DNA of 41,628 nt from the NCBI GenBank assembly GCA_902488815.1, contig CABTXP010000008.1:1-41628 (forward strand), given 5' to 3'. The notes beneath the pieces were generated by a model. That model made no database searches, was not told where the DNA came from, and saw only the letters and a list, made by a program, of their open reading frames with translations. This DNA comes from an uncultured Eubacteriales bacterium. GTDB lineage: Bacteria; Bacillota; Clostridia; Tissierellales; Peptoniphilaceae. Shown here piece after piece: positions 24,525 through 32,523 of the stretch. The position numbers and the translations under genes are program-made. How positions within the stretch are numbered: position 1 is the first letter of the stretch; each line of letters opens with the position of its first letter.

Positions 24525-26227
24525 TTCTCATCCTCCCCTTGTGAAATTGCAATTTCTCTATAGATGTCGGAATCTCTCATAAGTTCTTCGTGAGTTCCAA
24601 ATCCTTCTTGTTCCCCGTCTTCAAGGAGCAAAATTTTGTCCGCGTTTCTTATAGTGGCAATTCTCTGCGCTACGATTATAGACATACTGTCGTCTAAGTT
24701 TTTATTTAATGACGATCTTATTTTGCTGTCGGTTATATAGTCCAAAGCGGAAAAAGAATCGTCAAAGAGATAGACGTCAGCATCTCTTGTAAGAGCTCTT
24801 GCTATGGCAAGTCTTTGTCTTTGGCCGCCGGAAAAGTTCTTGCCGCCACTTATCATCTCTTCCTTTAACGGTTCGCTTTCTAAAAATTCCAAAGCGTGAG
24901 ATTTTGACAGAGCATTAATCATAACTTCTTCCGTCGCATTAATGTCGGCATATTTTAAATTATCCCCGACAGGCTTTGTAAAGAAATAGTTTTGTTGAGG
25001 CACATATGAAAGCCTTGACCTTAAAGACTTGGTCTCTATGTCGTTAATACTTATGCCGTTAATTAAAATATCTCCCGATGTGGGCCTTGCAAATTGCAAG
25101 AGAAGTTTTAAAAAAGTAGTCTTACCGCTTCCCGTGCCGCCGATAATTCCCAAAGTCTCGCCGGAATTAATTTCAAAATTTAAATTTTCTATAACGGGAC
25201 GATTTGCCCCGGGATATACATAGGTCAAGTCTTTGACTTTAATTGAATCTATGTGAGAGCTAAGCTCTACATCGCCGCCGGTTTTATGTGTTTCAAATTG
25301 AAGTACTTCCTCCACTCTGTTTGCCGAAGTTAAAAAACTGGGAAGGTATGAGACAATAATTGAAACCATTATCATGGAGAAGAGCACCAGTGTAATGTAC
25401 TGCACATATGCCATAAGCTCGCCGATCTTCAACTCGCCTACATTTATAAGCCTTGCGCCGAAATAAAATATAAAGGCAATTGCAATATTCATGATAAGTT
25501 GAAGTACAGGCATAGCTCCACTCATAAATATATTTACTCTTACACCTGTCTTATAGTATTCATCATTTGCCTGTTTAAAAAGTTCTTCCTCATATGGGTC
25601 TGTGGAGAAGGCTCTTATTACAAAAATACCTGAGAGTCTACGTCTGAAGTACATATTTAAGTTGTCAAGTTTCTCCTGCAACGTTTGGAAGAAGGGCATG
25701 GCCTTTTTTACAACGTATATAAGGAGCAAAGACATAACAGGTATTGCTACGACAAAAACTCCCGACAATTTTACATTTGTATTTAAAGCCATAATAAGAC
25801 CGCCCACAAACATTAAAGGCGCCCTTACCATTGGTCTTAATGCCATTAAAATAAGTTGCTCAACTTGAGTTACGTCTTCCGTAGTTCTTGTAATAAGAGA
25901 TGAAGTGCCGAAGACTTCCGTGTCGTCGGTGCTCATTCTGTTGATTTTGGAATAGAGCTCGTGCCTTAAGTCGGCGGAAAAACCCATTGCCGTCTTTGCC
26001 GAAAAATAAGCGGCGCTTCCTCTGAAAAATACCGTTATAATAACGACAACTATCATTATTGTTCCCGTCTTACTTATGACTTGGAAGTCTACATTTGTAA
26101 CTCCTTTATCAATCATAATACTCATAAGCTTGGGAAGATAAAGTTCACCCAAGGCATTCATAAAAGTCAGGGCTATTACAAAAACTATTTGCCATTTAAA
26201 TTTTTTTAAATTTTCAAATACTTTCAT
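24521..26227 (-). CDS. ABC exporter half-transporter, degenerate-site subunit (heterodimer)
   Basis: This is the 568-residue partner of the downstream half-transporter, with the same layout of membrane domain then ATPase. It has Walker A GGTGSGKTT and a canonical signature FSGGQRQRLAIARAL. However, the residue after Walker B is Asp instead of Glu (YLFDDSFSALD), and the H-loop His is replaced by Gln (IIVAQRIATIRN). Both changes mark the degenerate site of heterodimeric exporters. GGTGAT before the ATG serves as the ribosome site. Only about 34 bases separate the ATG from the udk terminator tract and I see no promoter there, so it may depend on read-through. Confidence 0.93.
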   Translation of the reverse strand: MKVFENLKKFKWQIVFVIALTFMNALGELYLPKLMSIMIDKGVTNVDFQVISKTGTIMIVVVIITVFFRGSAAYFSAKTAMGFSADLRHELYSKINRMSTDDTEVFGTSSLITRTTEDVTQVEQLILMALRPMVRAPLMFVGGLIMALNTNVKLSGVFVVAIPVMSLLLIYVVKKAMPFFQTLQEKLDNLNMYFRRRLSGIFVIRAFSTDPYEEELFKQANDEYYKTGVRVNIFMSGAMPVLQLIMNIAIAFIFYFGARLINVGELKIGELMAYVQYITLVLFSMIMVSIIVSYLPSFLTSANRVEEVLQFETHKTGGDVELSSHIDSIKVKDLTYVYPGANRPVIENLNFEINSGETLGIIGGTGSGKTTFLKLLLQFARPTSGDILINGISINDIETKSLRSRLSYVPQQNYFFTKPVGDNLKYADINATEEVMINALSKSHALEFLESEPLKEEMISGGKNFSGGQRQRLAIARALTRDADVYLFDDSFSALDYITDSKIRSSLNKNLDDSMSIIVAQRIATIRNADKILLLEDGEQEGFGTHEELMRDSDIYREIAISQGEDEK

Positions 26228-26258
26228 TTAATCACCAAATAATTCCAAATAGTCTCAA

Positions 26259-26285
26259 ATAAAAAAGGAGGTTAACTCCTTTTTA
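26259..26285 (-). terminator. Terminator of udk
   Basis: AAAAAGGAG pairs with CTCCTTTTT around TTAAC and is followed by T on the minus strand, directly after the udk stop codon. The symmetric A and T flanks could also act in the other direction. Confidence 0.88.
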
Positions 26286-26903
26286 CTAATCATTTATTAT
26301 ACTTTGTATCCTTGCATATATCATATCTATCGCCACTTGGTTGTAGCCGCCTTCAGGAACAATAATGTCGGCGTATCTCTTCGAAGGCTCGATAAACTGA
26401 AGATGAGAAGGTCTTACAGTATTTAAATACTGCATTATAACAGAGTCTAAAGTCCTTCCTCTCTCCTTTATGTCTCTTAAAATTCTCCTGATAATTCTCA
26501 CGTCACTGTCTGTGTCCACGAAAATTTTTATATCCAAGAGATTTCTCACAGCCTCTTCATAGAGGATTAAAATTCCTTCCACAATTATTACATCACACGG
26601 CTCGACTAAAATAGTTTCCTTTTTTCTGTTGTGTGTTTCAAAGTCATATATGGGTTTTTCAATTGACTTTTGCTCTTTTAAACTCAACACGTGCTCAACT
26701 AAAAGGTCGTTGTCAAAGGCAAAGGGATGGTCGTAATTGGTTTTAATTCTCTCTTCAAAAGGCAGAGAGCTTTGGTCCTTGTAATATGAGTCCTGTTCAA
26801 TAACTACAACCGAATCCTTTAACTTTTCTTTAAGAGATGATGTGATTGTGCTCTTTCCGCTTCCGGTTCCTCCGGCAATTCCTACAACAATTGGCTTTTT
26901 CAT
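26286..26903 (-). CDS. udk: Uridine kinase
   Basis: Uridine kinase phosphorylates uridine and cytidine in pyrimidine salvage. The 205 residues are typical. The P-loop GIAGGTGSGKST lies at 8-19, followed by the substrate-binding stretch EQDSYYKDQSSLPFEER, the NYDHPFAFDNDLL block, and VIIVEGILILYEE. The RRILRDIKERGRTLDSV helix of the lid is intact. AGGAGG precedes the ATG. It lies eight bases after trhP, in the order trmR-trhP-udk, which is the same order as yrrM-yrrO-udk in Bacillus subtilis. Confidence 0.96.
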   Translation of the reverse strand: MKKPIVVGIAGGTGSGKSTITSSLKEKLKDSVVVIEQDSYYKDQSSLPFEERIKTNYDHPFAFDNDLLVEHVLSLKEQKSIEKPIYDFETHNRKKETILVEPCDVIIVEGILILYEEAVRNLLDIKIFVDTDSDVRIIRRILRDIKERGRTLDSVIMQYLNTVRPSHLQFIEPSKRYADIIVPEGGYNQVAIDMIYARIQSIIND

Positions 26904-26911
26904 AGTGCCTC

Positions 26912-28135
26912 CTACTTAGATTTTCTAACCATGTATCCTTTTTTAACAGATTGTTCCATTTTAACTTTAAAAATTTGTTCCGCTTGATTTACAACTTCAA
27001 GTTCATTGCCGTCTTCATCATAAATAGTATCAAACTTTTGCACAAAATGTCTCACTCCCGGCCCGAATATTTCAACTTCATCTCCCGGGAAAATTCTGTT
27101 CCTCTGTGAAAATGTTGCAATTTTTGTCTTGTCGTCGTAATCATTTACAATTGCAGAGTATTCATAGCCCCTTATATAGGAGTTGGTCTCGTATATTTGA
27201 GCATCTCTAATATCTCTATTGTAATAAAAACCTGTAGTAAAGTCTCTATGTGAAACTTTTTTTATTTCTTCCAAGTAATAGGGATCGAATTTATAGTTTG
27301 AAGGGTCCTCATAGTAGGCATCAATTGCCATGCGATAAGACCTGATTGTCGTGGCAAGATAGTAGTCGGACTTTACTCTCCCCTCGATTTTTAAAGAGGC
27401 AATCCCCGCTTTAATTAGGTCGTCCACGTGTTCAATCATAGAGAGGTCCTTTGAGTTCATAATAAAGGTGCCCTCTTCATGTTCTTCCACGGGGAAATAT
27501 TCTCCCGGCCTTTTCTCTTCCACGATGTGGTACTTGTATCTGCAAGGCTGTGCGCAGTCACCTAAGTTGGCATCGCGACCTACCATGTAGTTACTCATAA
27601 GGCATCTGCCGGAGTAGGACATACACATTGCGCCGTGAGCAAATGTTTCAATTTCAATTTCATCCCCGACTTCTCTTATAATATCTTTTATTTCTTCCAA
27701 AGAAAGTTCCCGTGCAAGTACTGCTCTCTTCGCTCCCTGTGCCGCCCAAAATTTTACTGCAGCGGAGTTTGTAAGGGAAGCTTGAGTTGAAATGTGTATA
27801 TCCATTTCAGGTGCCGCACTTCTTACTTTCATAAACATTCCCGGGTCTGCAACTATAAGAGCATCTACACCAATGTTGTAAAGCTCTCTCACATATTCTT
27901 CCACGCCATTTATGTCTCTGTTGTGGGGAATAATATTTAAAGTCACGTGAAGAGTCTTACCTCTGTCGTGAGCATATTTAATTCCCGCCTCAATGTCTTC
28001 CATGGAAAAGTTTTTTGAAGCCTTTCTAAGTCCGAAGGCCTCTCCTCCAAGGTAGACAGCATCGGCACCATAGTCTATGGCTGTCTTTAATTTATTTAAA
28101 TCTCCCGCAGGAGCAAGTAATTCAATCTTATTCAT
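26912..28135 (-). CDS. trhP: U32-family tRNA hydroxylation protein TrhP (YrrO type)
   Basis: TrhP-type U32 proteins help make 5-hydroxyuridine at tRNA position 34, using prephenate. The protein has 407 residues from the start chosen here. It begins KIELLAPAGDLNKLKTAI and has the U32 signature ETFAHGAMCMSYSGRCLMSNY. The four conserved cysteines (171, 178, 194, 198), which hold an Fe-S cluster in relatives, are present. I chose ATG at 28135 because AGGAG precedes it closely; the longer form from 28165 adds ten residues with no ribosome site. It overlaps trmR by eight bases, and TrmR acts on its product, so the context supports the tRNA role over a protease. Confidence 0.9.
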   Translation of the reverse strand: MNKIELLAPAGDLNKLKTAIDYGADAVYLGGEAFGLRKASKNFSMEDIEAGIKYAHDRGKTLHVTLNIIPHNRDINGVEEYVRELYNIGVDALIVADPGMFMKVRSAAPEMDIHISTQASLTNSAAVKFWAAQGAKRAVLARELSLEEIKDIIREVGDEIEIETFAHGAMCMSYSGRCLMSNYMVGRDANLGDCAQPCRYKYHIVEEKRPGEYFPVEEHEEGTFIMNSKDLSMIEHVDDLIKAGIASLKIEGRVKSDYYLATTIRSYRMAIDAYYEDPSNYKFDPYYLEEIKKVSHRDFTTGFYYNRDIRDAQIYETNSYIRGYEYSAIVNDYDDKTKIATFSQRNRIFPGDEVEIFGPGVRHFVQKFDTIYDEDGNELEVVNQAEQIFKVKMEQSVKKGYMVRKSK

Positions 28136-28754
28136 ATCTTCTCCTAACAAACAAGACGCCGTCACCTACACTTAGCAGTGAGGCAAAGAATCTTTCATCA
28201 TTAAATACATAGTTCAAAAATTCTCTCAAGCGTCTGACAATTGTAATCTTCCTTTTTACAACTTTAGAGTCGTCGGCAACCATGCCTTTAAATAAGACAT
28301 TGTCACAGACGATTATACCGCCCTTTGCCAAGTGTTTTATAGCTTCGTCAAAGTAGTACTTGTACTGTCCCTTGGCAGCATCTATAAATATAAAGTCAAA
28401 CTCCTCGTCCATGATCTTTAACTCTTCCAAGGCGTCGTTTAATCTAAGCTCAATCTTTGACTCCAGGTCCAACTTTTTAAAATTGGACATAGCAATACTT
28501 GCCATATCCTCTCTCACTTCAACAGTTAAAACTCTTTCTACAAAGTCATTTCGTGCAAAGTGAATAGTGGAATAGCCTACCGCCGTTCCAAGCTCCAAAA
28601 TTTTCTTAGGCTTCTTGGATTTAATTAAAAATTCCAAAAACCTTTCCACTTCCAAATCGGCTATTGGGATGTGGTAGATCTTAGCAAATTTTCGCAAGTC
28701 TTTTAAAAATTCATCTTCAGTTGTTAAGGTCTCAATATATTTTTCCTTTGTCAT
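28128..28754 (-). CDS. trmR: tRNA 5-hydroxyuridine methyltransferase TrmR (YrrM type)
   Basis: This is a class I SAM-dependent O-methyltransferase of 208 residues. TrmR converts 5-hydroxyuridine at tRNA position 34 to 5-methoxyuridine. The SAM-binding motif is LELGTAVGYSTIHFA (about 53-67), with FDFIFIDAAKGQYKYYFDEA as the metal and substrate region and GGIIVCDNVLFKG after it, as in the catechol methyltransferase-like family. The neighbour trhP makes the substrate and overlaps it by eight bases, which favours TrmR over other members. The ribosome site is weak (AGAAAAGAAAT). Confidence 0.87.
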   Translation of the reverse strand: MTKEKYIETLTTEDEFLKDLRKFAKIYHIPIADLEVERFLEFLIKSKKPKKILELGTAVGYSTIHFARNDFVERVLTVEVREDMASIAMSNFKKLDLESKIELRLNDALEELKIMDEEFDFIFIDAAKGQYKYYFDEAIKHLAKGGIIVCDNVLFKGMVADDSKVVKRKITIVRRLREFLNYVFNDERFFASLLSVGDGVLFVRRRYE

Positions 28755-28773
28755 ATTTCTTTTCTGTATTCAC

Positions 28774-28803
28774 AAAACGGTACAGAAAATTCCGTACCGT
28801 TAT
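28774..28803 (-). terminator. Hairpin after rnj, possible weak terminator
   Basis: AACGGTAC and GTACCGTT (28776-28801) pair perfectly around a loop that can pair further, but only four T follow. Partial read-through into trmR is likely, since I see no separate trmR promoter. Confidence 0.6.
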
Positions 28804-28805
28804 TT

Positions 28806-30470
28806 TTATATATCCATTATTACAGGCAGTATCATCGGGTTTCTCTTTGTCTTTTGGAATAAGAAGGTCCTCAGTCCGTTTCTGATGTTGTTTTTCAAAT
28901 TGGATCTGTTGTAAAGGTCCTTGCCTTGGCTTGATTTAATTATGTCTTCCACGACTTTTTTCGCTTCTTCCATCAAATCTTCAGACTCTCTCACATAGAC
29001 AAAGCCTCTTGATATAATTTCAGGACCTGTTACTAACTTTTGTCCCTGCTTGGTAATACCTACCACAGCCACAATAAGTCCGTCTTCGGACAAGTGCTTT
29101 CTGTCACGAAGGACAATATTTCCTACATCTCCGATGCCAAGTCCGTCTACAAGTACATCTCCCGCCGCTTCCTGTCCTGCAATTCTTGCGCCTCTTTGAG
29201 AAATCTCAAGTACGTCGCCGTTATTCATGATAAAGACATTTTCTTCGGGAGTGCCCATGGACACGGCAATTTCTTTGTGCTTGTTCAGGTGTCTAATCTC
29301 GCCGTGAGCCGGTACAAAGTACTTAGGCCTTACAAGGTCTAAAATTAATTTCAACTCTTCCTGGCAAGCGTGGCCTGAGACGTGAATTTCAGATAGCGCC
29401 TCATATACTACTTCAGTGCCGTTGTCTATCATCTTGTTTATAATCTTGGTAACGTCCATTTCATTGCCGGGTATTGGCGTTGCTGAAAGAATTACCACAT
29501 CATCAGGTATTAAGTGAATCTTTCTGTGCTCCCCATAGGCAATTCTCGTAAGGGCACTCATAGGTTCTCCCTGTGAGCCTGTAGTTATTATAGTAAGGTC
29601 TCCCGGCTTGTACTTTTTCATATCGTTAATGTCAATTAAAGTATCTTTTTTCGCACGAAGATAACCTAATTTTCTTGCCGTCTCCATTACATTTAACATG
29701 GATCTGCCTGAAAGTACGACTTTTCTGCCATGATTTTCAGATGCGTTTATAATCTGTTGTATTCTGTGAACATTGGATGCGAAAGTTGCGATTATAATTC
29801 TTCTGCCTTCAAATACTGTAAAAAGTCTTTTAAAGGTCTCGCCGACTTTCGACTCACTTAAAGTATAGCCTTCTCTAAGGACGTTGGTTGACTCGCCGAT
29901 CATTGCCAAGACACCTTTTTCACCTATCTCCGCAATTCTCTGTAAGTTTATTACATTGCCTTGAATGGGGTTAAAGTCAACTTTAAAGTCTCCCGAGTGA
30001 TAAATATATCCAAGGGGTGTCTTAACTGCAAGGGCACATGCGTCGGGGATGGAGTGATTTACATTTATCCATTCCACTTCCATTTTGCCAAGCTTTATAT
30101 TGTCTCCCGCCTTTACTACATTAAGGTCGACCTTGCCCAGCTTGTGCTCTTTAAGTTTGTTTTCCAAAAGTCCGATTGTAAGTGCCGTGCCGTAAATAGG
30201 CACTTTAATTTTCTTTAATAAATATGGGATTGCCCCAATGTGGTCTTCGTGACCGTGTGTCAGAACCAATCCTTTGATTCTGTGCTTGTTTTCAACTAAG
30301 TATTGAAAATCCGGTATTACTATGTCAATACCTAATTGTTCCTCTTCGGGAAAGGTAAGTCCGCAGTCGATAATTATAATATCGTCTCTGTATTCAATGA
30401 CGTCGATATTTTTACCGATTTCATGCATACCTCCCAAGGGGATAATTCTAACTTTGTTACTGTTCTTCAT
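28806..30470 (-). CDS. rnj: Ribonuclease J (metallo-beta-lactamase/beta-CASP)
   Basis: RNase J is a 5'-3' exonuclease and endonuclease for mRNA decay and rRNA maturation. From the ATG at 30470 the protein has 554 residues. The metal-binding motif THGHEDH is at 71-77, the next histidine lies in NVNHSIPDA, and the GDFKVD aspartate follows. The beta-CASP region includes TTGSQGEPMSALTRIA and HVSGHA, and the C-terminal domain follows GEIRHLNKH. The start at 30530 adds 20 residues that translate the end of fur; AAGGAG sits just before the ATG at 30470, so I prefer that one. It overlaps fur by 14 bases. Confidence 0.95.
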   Translation of the reverse strand: MKNSNKVRIIPLGGMHEIGKNIDVIEYRDDIIIIDCGLTFPEEEQLGIDIVIPDFQYLVENKHRIKGLVLTHGHEDHIGAIPYLLKKIKVPIYGTALTIGLLENKLKEHKLGKVDLNVVKAGDNIKLGKMEVEWINVNHSIPDACALAVKTPLGYIYHSGDFKVDFNPIQGNVINLQRIAEIGEKGVLAMIGESTNVLREGYTLSESKVGETFKRLFTVFEGRRIIIATFASNVHRIQQIINASENHGRKVVLSGRSMLNVMETARKLGYLRAKKDTLIDINDMKKYKPGDLTIITTGSQGEPMSALTRIAYGEHRKIHLIPDDVVILSATPIPGNEMDVTKIINKMIDNGTEVVYEALSEIHVSGHACQEELKLILDLVRPKYFVPAHGEIRHLNKHKEIAVSMGTPEENVFIMNNGDVLEISQRGARIAGQEAAGDVLVDGLGIGDVGNIVLRDRKHLSEDGLIVAVVGITKQGQKLVTGPEIISRGFVYVRESEDLMEEAKKVVEDIIKSSQGKDLYNRSNLKNNIRNGLRTFLFQKTKRNPMILPVIMDI

Positions 30471-30921
30471 CTTTACTCCTTTTCTCTTGACAAGAAGCAC
30501 AGTAACCGTAAAATTCCAAATTATGATCAACTATTTTAAAGTTTTCATTTTTTTCAATTTTTTCTTCCAAAGTTTCCAACAAATCTACCTTTACTTCACT
30601 AATCTTGTGACAATCAAGGCATATTAAATGGTGATGTCTGTGTGCAGTGTCGTCACACTTTAATTCGTATCTGATTACACCGTCTTCAAAACTCAGTCTG
30701 CTGATAATGCCCAAGTTTTCAAATAGCAAAATAGTTCTGTAAACCGTCGCTATTCCCAAATCTGAGTTTTGTTTCTTCACAATGTTAAACACTTCTTCTG
30801 TTGTAAGGTGTTTGCCTTTATTTTCCATAAACACCGTGTAAATATCTCTTCTCTGATTTGTGAACTTGTATCCGTTGTCTCTCAAGATGTTTTTTACTTT
30901 GGATTCGTAATCTTTTGTCAT
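30457..30921 (-). CDS. fur: Fur-family metalloregulator
   Basis: This is a 154-residue winged-helix repressor responding to iron or another metal. The DNA-binding half has TNQRRDIYTVF and LGIATVYRTILLFENLGI. The dimerisation half has a structural zinc site CLDC (101, 104) and CASC (141, 144), and a His cluster HRHHH at 94-98. The stretch RYELKC carries a Glu where PerR has its sensing Asp, so Fur is more likely than PerR. It overlaps both neighbours (DUF1292 upstream by four bases, rnj downstream), placing an iron sensor inside an RNA-decay operon. I see no clear Fur box in this window. Confidence 0.88.
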   Translation of the reverse strand: MTKDYESKVKNILRDNGYKFTNQRRDIYTVFMENKGKHLTTEEVFNIVKKQNSDLGIATVYRTILLFENLGIISRLSFEDGVIRYELKCDDTAHRHHHLICLDCHKISEVKVDLLETLEEKIEKNENFKIVDHNLEFYGYCASCQEKRSKDEEQ

Positions 30922-31172
30922 TTTCCACCTACTGTCTTCTCTCTTAAAAGCTCTTCATATACTTCAACAGCTTCTTCCAATTCGTCGTCTTCGATTCCGA
31001 CCAAGACTTCATTGCCGTCCATGTCTTTGTCAATTCTCAGAATATAAGTATCGCCTTTTAAATCTTTTGCAGGAAGCATTGCAACATAAGGAGTTTCATT
31101 TATTTCAAATTTTCCCTCTACTATAAATTCAACGGGTTCATTATTTTCGTCGTAAAATAAATATTTGTCCAT
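30918..31172 (-). CDS. DUF1292 family protein (YrzB type)
   Basis: This is an 84-residue acidic, soluble protein of unknown function. It matches the DUF1292 pattern: a short beta-rich domain with YLFYDENNEPVEFIV, TPYVAMLP, DTYILRID and a Glu-rich helix near the end. In Firmicutes it usually follows ruvX, as it does here nine bases downstream. It overlaps fur by four bases. Confidence 0.85.
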   Translation of the reverse strand: MDKYLFYDENNEPVEFIVEGKFEINETPYVAMLPAKDLKGDTYILRIDKDMDGNEVLVGIEDDELEEAVEVYEELLREKTVGGK

Positions 31173-31181
31173 TATGTCCTC

Positions 31182-31589
31182 CTATTTCATATCCAAGTAT
31201 GTTTGCAAAATATATGAAGCTGCAATTTTGTCGATATATTTCTTTCTGTTTTCTCTCCTGACAGAGCCTTCTATTAAAACTCGCTCTGCACTTATGGAGC
31301 TCATACGCTCATCAATATAGATGAGGTTTATTTTAAACTTGCCCTTTAATCTTTCGGCAAATTTTTTAACTTTTTCAGATTGAGGCCCTAAAGTATTGTT
31401 CATGTTAATAGGCAGACCTACTACCACGTCCTTAATGTGGTACTCATCTATTAACTTTTTTATCTCTCCATAGGCATGGTCGTTTGATATTCTGTCTATA
31501 CGCATAAGAGGCTGGGCAAACATACCCAGCTCATCAGATATAGCAACGCCTATGTACTTGTCTCCTACATCAAGTCCTAATACTCTCAT
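31182..31589 (-). CDS. ruvX: RuvX/YqgF-type RNase H-like nuclease
   Basis: This is a 135-residue RNase H-fold protein, proposed to act as a Holliday junction resolvase and in 16S rRNA 5' maturation. The first acidic residue lies in VLGLDVGDKYIGVAISDE, the second in IDERMSSISAERVL, and the last in KYIDKIAASYILQTYL. I chose the ATG at 31589, which gives MRVLGLDVG and has GGAGAG in front; the TTG at 31601 would add four residues. It is first in the operon ruvX-DUF1292-fur-rnj. Confidence 0.93.
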   Translation of the reverse strand: MRVLGLDVGDKYIGVAISDELGMFAQPLMRIDRISNDHAYGEIKKLIDEYHIKDVVVGLPINMNNTLGPQSEKVKKFAERLKGKFKINLIYIDERMSSISAERVLIEGSVRRENRKKYIDKIAASYILQTYLDMK

Positions 31590-31612
31590 ACCGCTCTCCA
31601 AATATTACAAAT

Positions 31613-31641
31613 ATTATATAACATGTTGATGTCCCTATCAA
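31613..31641 (-). promoter_or_regulatory. Sigma-A promoter of ruvX-DUF1292-fur-rnj
   Basis: TTGATA (31636-31641), a 17-base spacer and TATAAT (31613-31618) on the minus strand. The leader before the ruvX ATG is only about 17 bases. Confidence 0.8.
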
Positions 31642-31665
31642 GTAGAGACCTGTAATTGATAATGA

Positions 31666-31698
31666 AATACCTCCACCGCGTTACAGTGAAGGTATTAA
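31666..31698 (-). terminator. Hairpin after the flavin reductase gene, probable weak terminator
   Basis: AATACCT-CAC pairs with GTG-AGGTATT with one mismatch, and only three T follow on the minus strand. The plus-strand side has AAAA, so the T-tract is poor in both directions. Confidence 0.55.
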
Positions 31699-31700
31699 AA

Positions 31701-32204
31701 TTATTTCAATTTGTCCGCAAACTCTTCTATAAGTTTTTCAGTGTCTTCGCTCCACTTGCCTGTTTGGTTGTTAATTACAACATATAGAGCTTGAGTCTTA
31801 ACGTCGGTTCCGATCATCTTTAAGAGCGTCAACAAATCCTTTTGCATACGAGTCGTCCCTGCAAAACCAAGTGATGCTCCTGCAATGTATGCCTTCTTTT
31901 GTAAAAGGACATGAGGATTTTCCGAGTAGGGTCTGCTCAACCAGTCAACAACATTTTTTGTAGTGCCGGGGATTGTGTAGTTGTACTCCGGACTTACAAA
32001 GATAATGTTGTCAGCTGCAAGAACTTTTTTTCTAAGTTCAGTTACAGCTTCCGGCGGATTTTTTTCCAAGTCTTGGTTAAACATAGGGATGTCGTTGATT
32101 AATGCAATCTCTCCTCCCGCCAGTTCCTTTAATCTTTCCGCCAACTTTTTGTTAAATGATTTCTCTCTTAGAGAACCTACAATATATAAATTCAATTTAT
32201 TCAC
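31701..32204 (-). CDS. NADPH-dependent FMN reductase family flavoprotein
   Basis: This is a 167-residue flavodoxin-fold protein that should bind FMN and reduce quinones, azo dyes, chromate or similar acceptors with NAD(P)H. It has the FMN phosphate loop GSLREKSFNKKLA near residues 11-23, IPMFNQDLEKN, and the family motif SPEYNYTIPGTTKNVVDWLSR. The ribosome site is GGGAG. A possible promoter, TGAAAA with TATAAA 17 bases later, lies just upstream, so it seems to be transcribed alone. The physiological substrate is unknown. Confidence 0.9.
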   Translation of the reverse strand: MNKLNLYIVGSLREKSFNKKLAERLKELAGGEIALINDIPMFNQDLEKNPPEAVTELRKKVLAADNIIFVSPEYNYTIPGTTKNVVDWLSRPYSENPHVLLQKKAYIAGASLGFAGTTRMQKDLLTLLKMIGTDVKTQALYVVINNQTGKWSEDTEKLIEEFADKLK

Positions 32205-32253
32205 TCCCTGTATTAAATCTTTTATAAAGATACCCTAATTGATTTTTCATAAT

Positions 32254-32280
32254 CAAAAAGGCGGGTGTTAAATCCCGCCC
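32254..32280 (-). terminator. Terminator of copA-copZ
   Basis: GGCGGG and CCCGCC pair around ATTTAACA and are followed by five T on the minus strand, about 18 bases after the copZ stop. Confidence 0.9.
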
Positions 32281-32297
32281 TCATTATTGATTAATTT

Positions 32298-32513
32298 TTA
32301 CAGGCTTTCAATTTTTACAGCCTCATATCCTACATCTTCAATAGTGTCTTTAATTTCTTTGTCTGAAATTTCTCCTTGAGATGTAATCACGGCGTTCTTG
32401 TCTTCCAAGCTCACCTTTACATCTTCCACACCTTTAAGTTCTTTTAACGCTTCCTCCACGTGCATCTTACAGTGGTTACACATCATGCCTTCAATTGAAA
32501 TTTTCTTCTTCAT
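32298..32513 (-). CDS. copZ: Copper chaperone CopZ (HMA domain)
   Basis: This is a 71-residue soluble heavy-metal-associated domain that carries Cu(I) in the cytoplasm. The metal site is CNHC in EGMMCNHCKMHVEE, at residues 12-15. The rest follows the beta-alpha-beta pattern (GVEDVKVSLEDKNAVI). The gene lies ten bases downstream of copA, so it should deliver copper to, or take it from, that pump. Its sequence is quite unlike the two HMA domains inside CopA. Confidence 0.92.
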   Translation of the reverse strand: MKKKISIEGMMCNHCKMHVEEALKELKGVEDVKVSLEDKNAVITSQGEISDKEIKDTIEDVGYEAVKIESL

Positions 32514-32523
32514 TTCTTCCTCC

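Noticed and set aside
28136..28165. Longer N-terminus for TrhP
   Set aside because: The ten added residues have no ribosome site, while AGGAG precedes the ATG at 28135 and the U32 domain starts there.
30471..30530. Longer N-terminus for RNase J
   Set aside because: The 20 extra residues are translated from the end of fur; AAGGAG sits before the later ATG, where the family homology begins.
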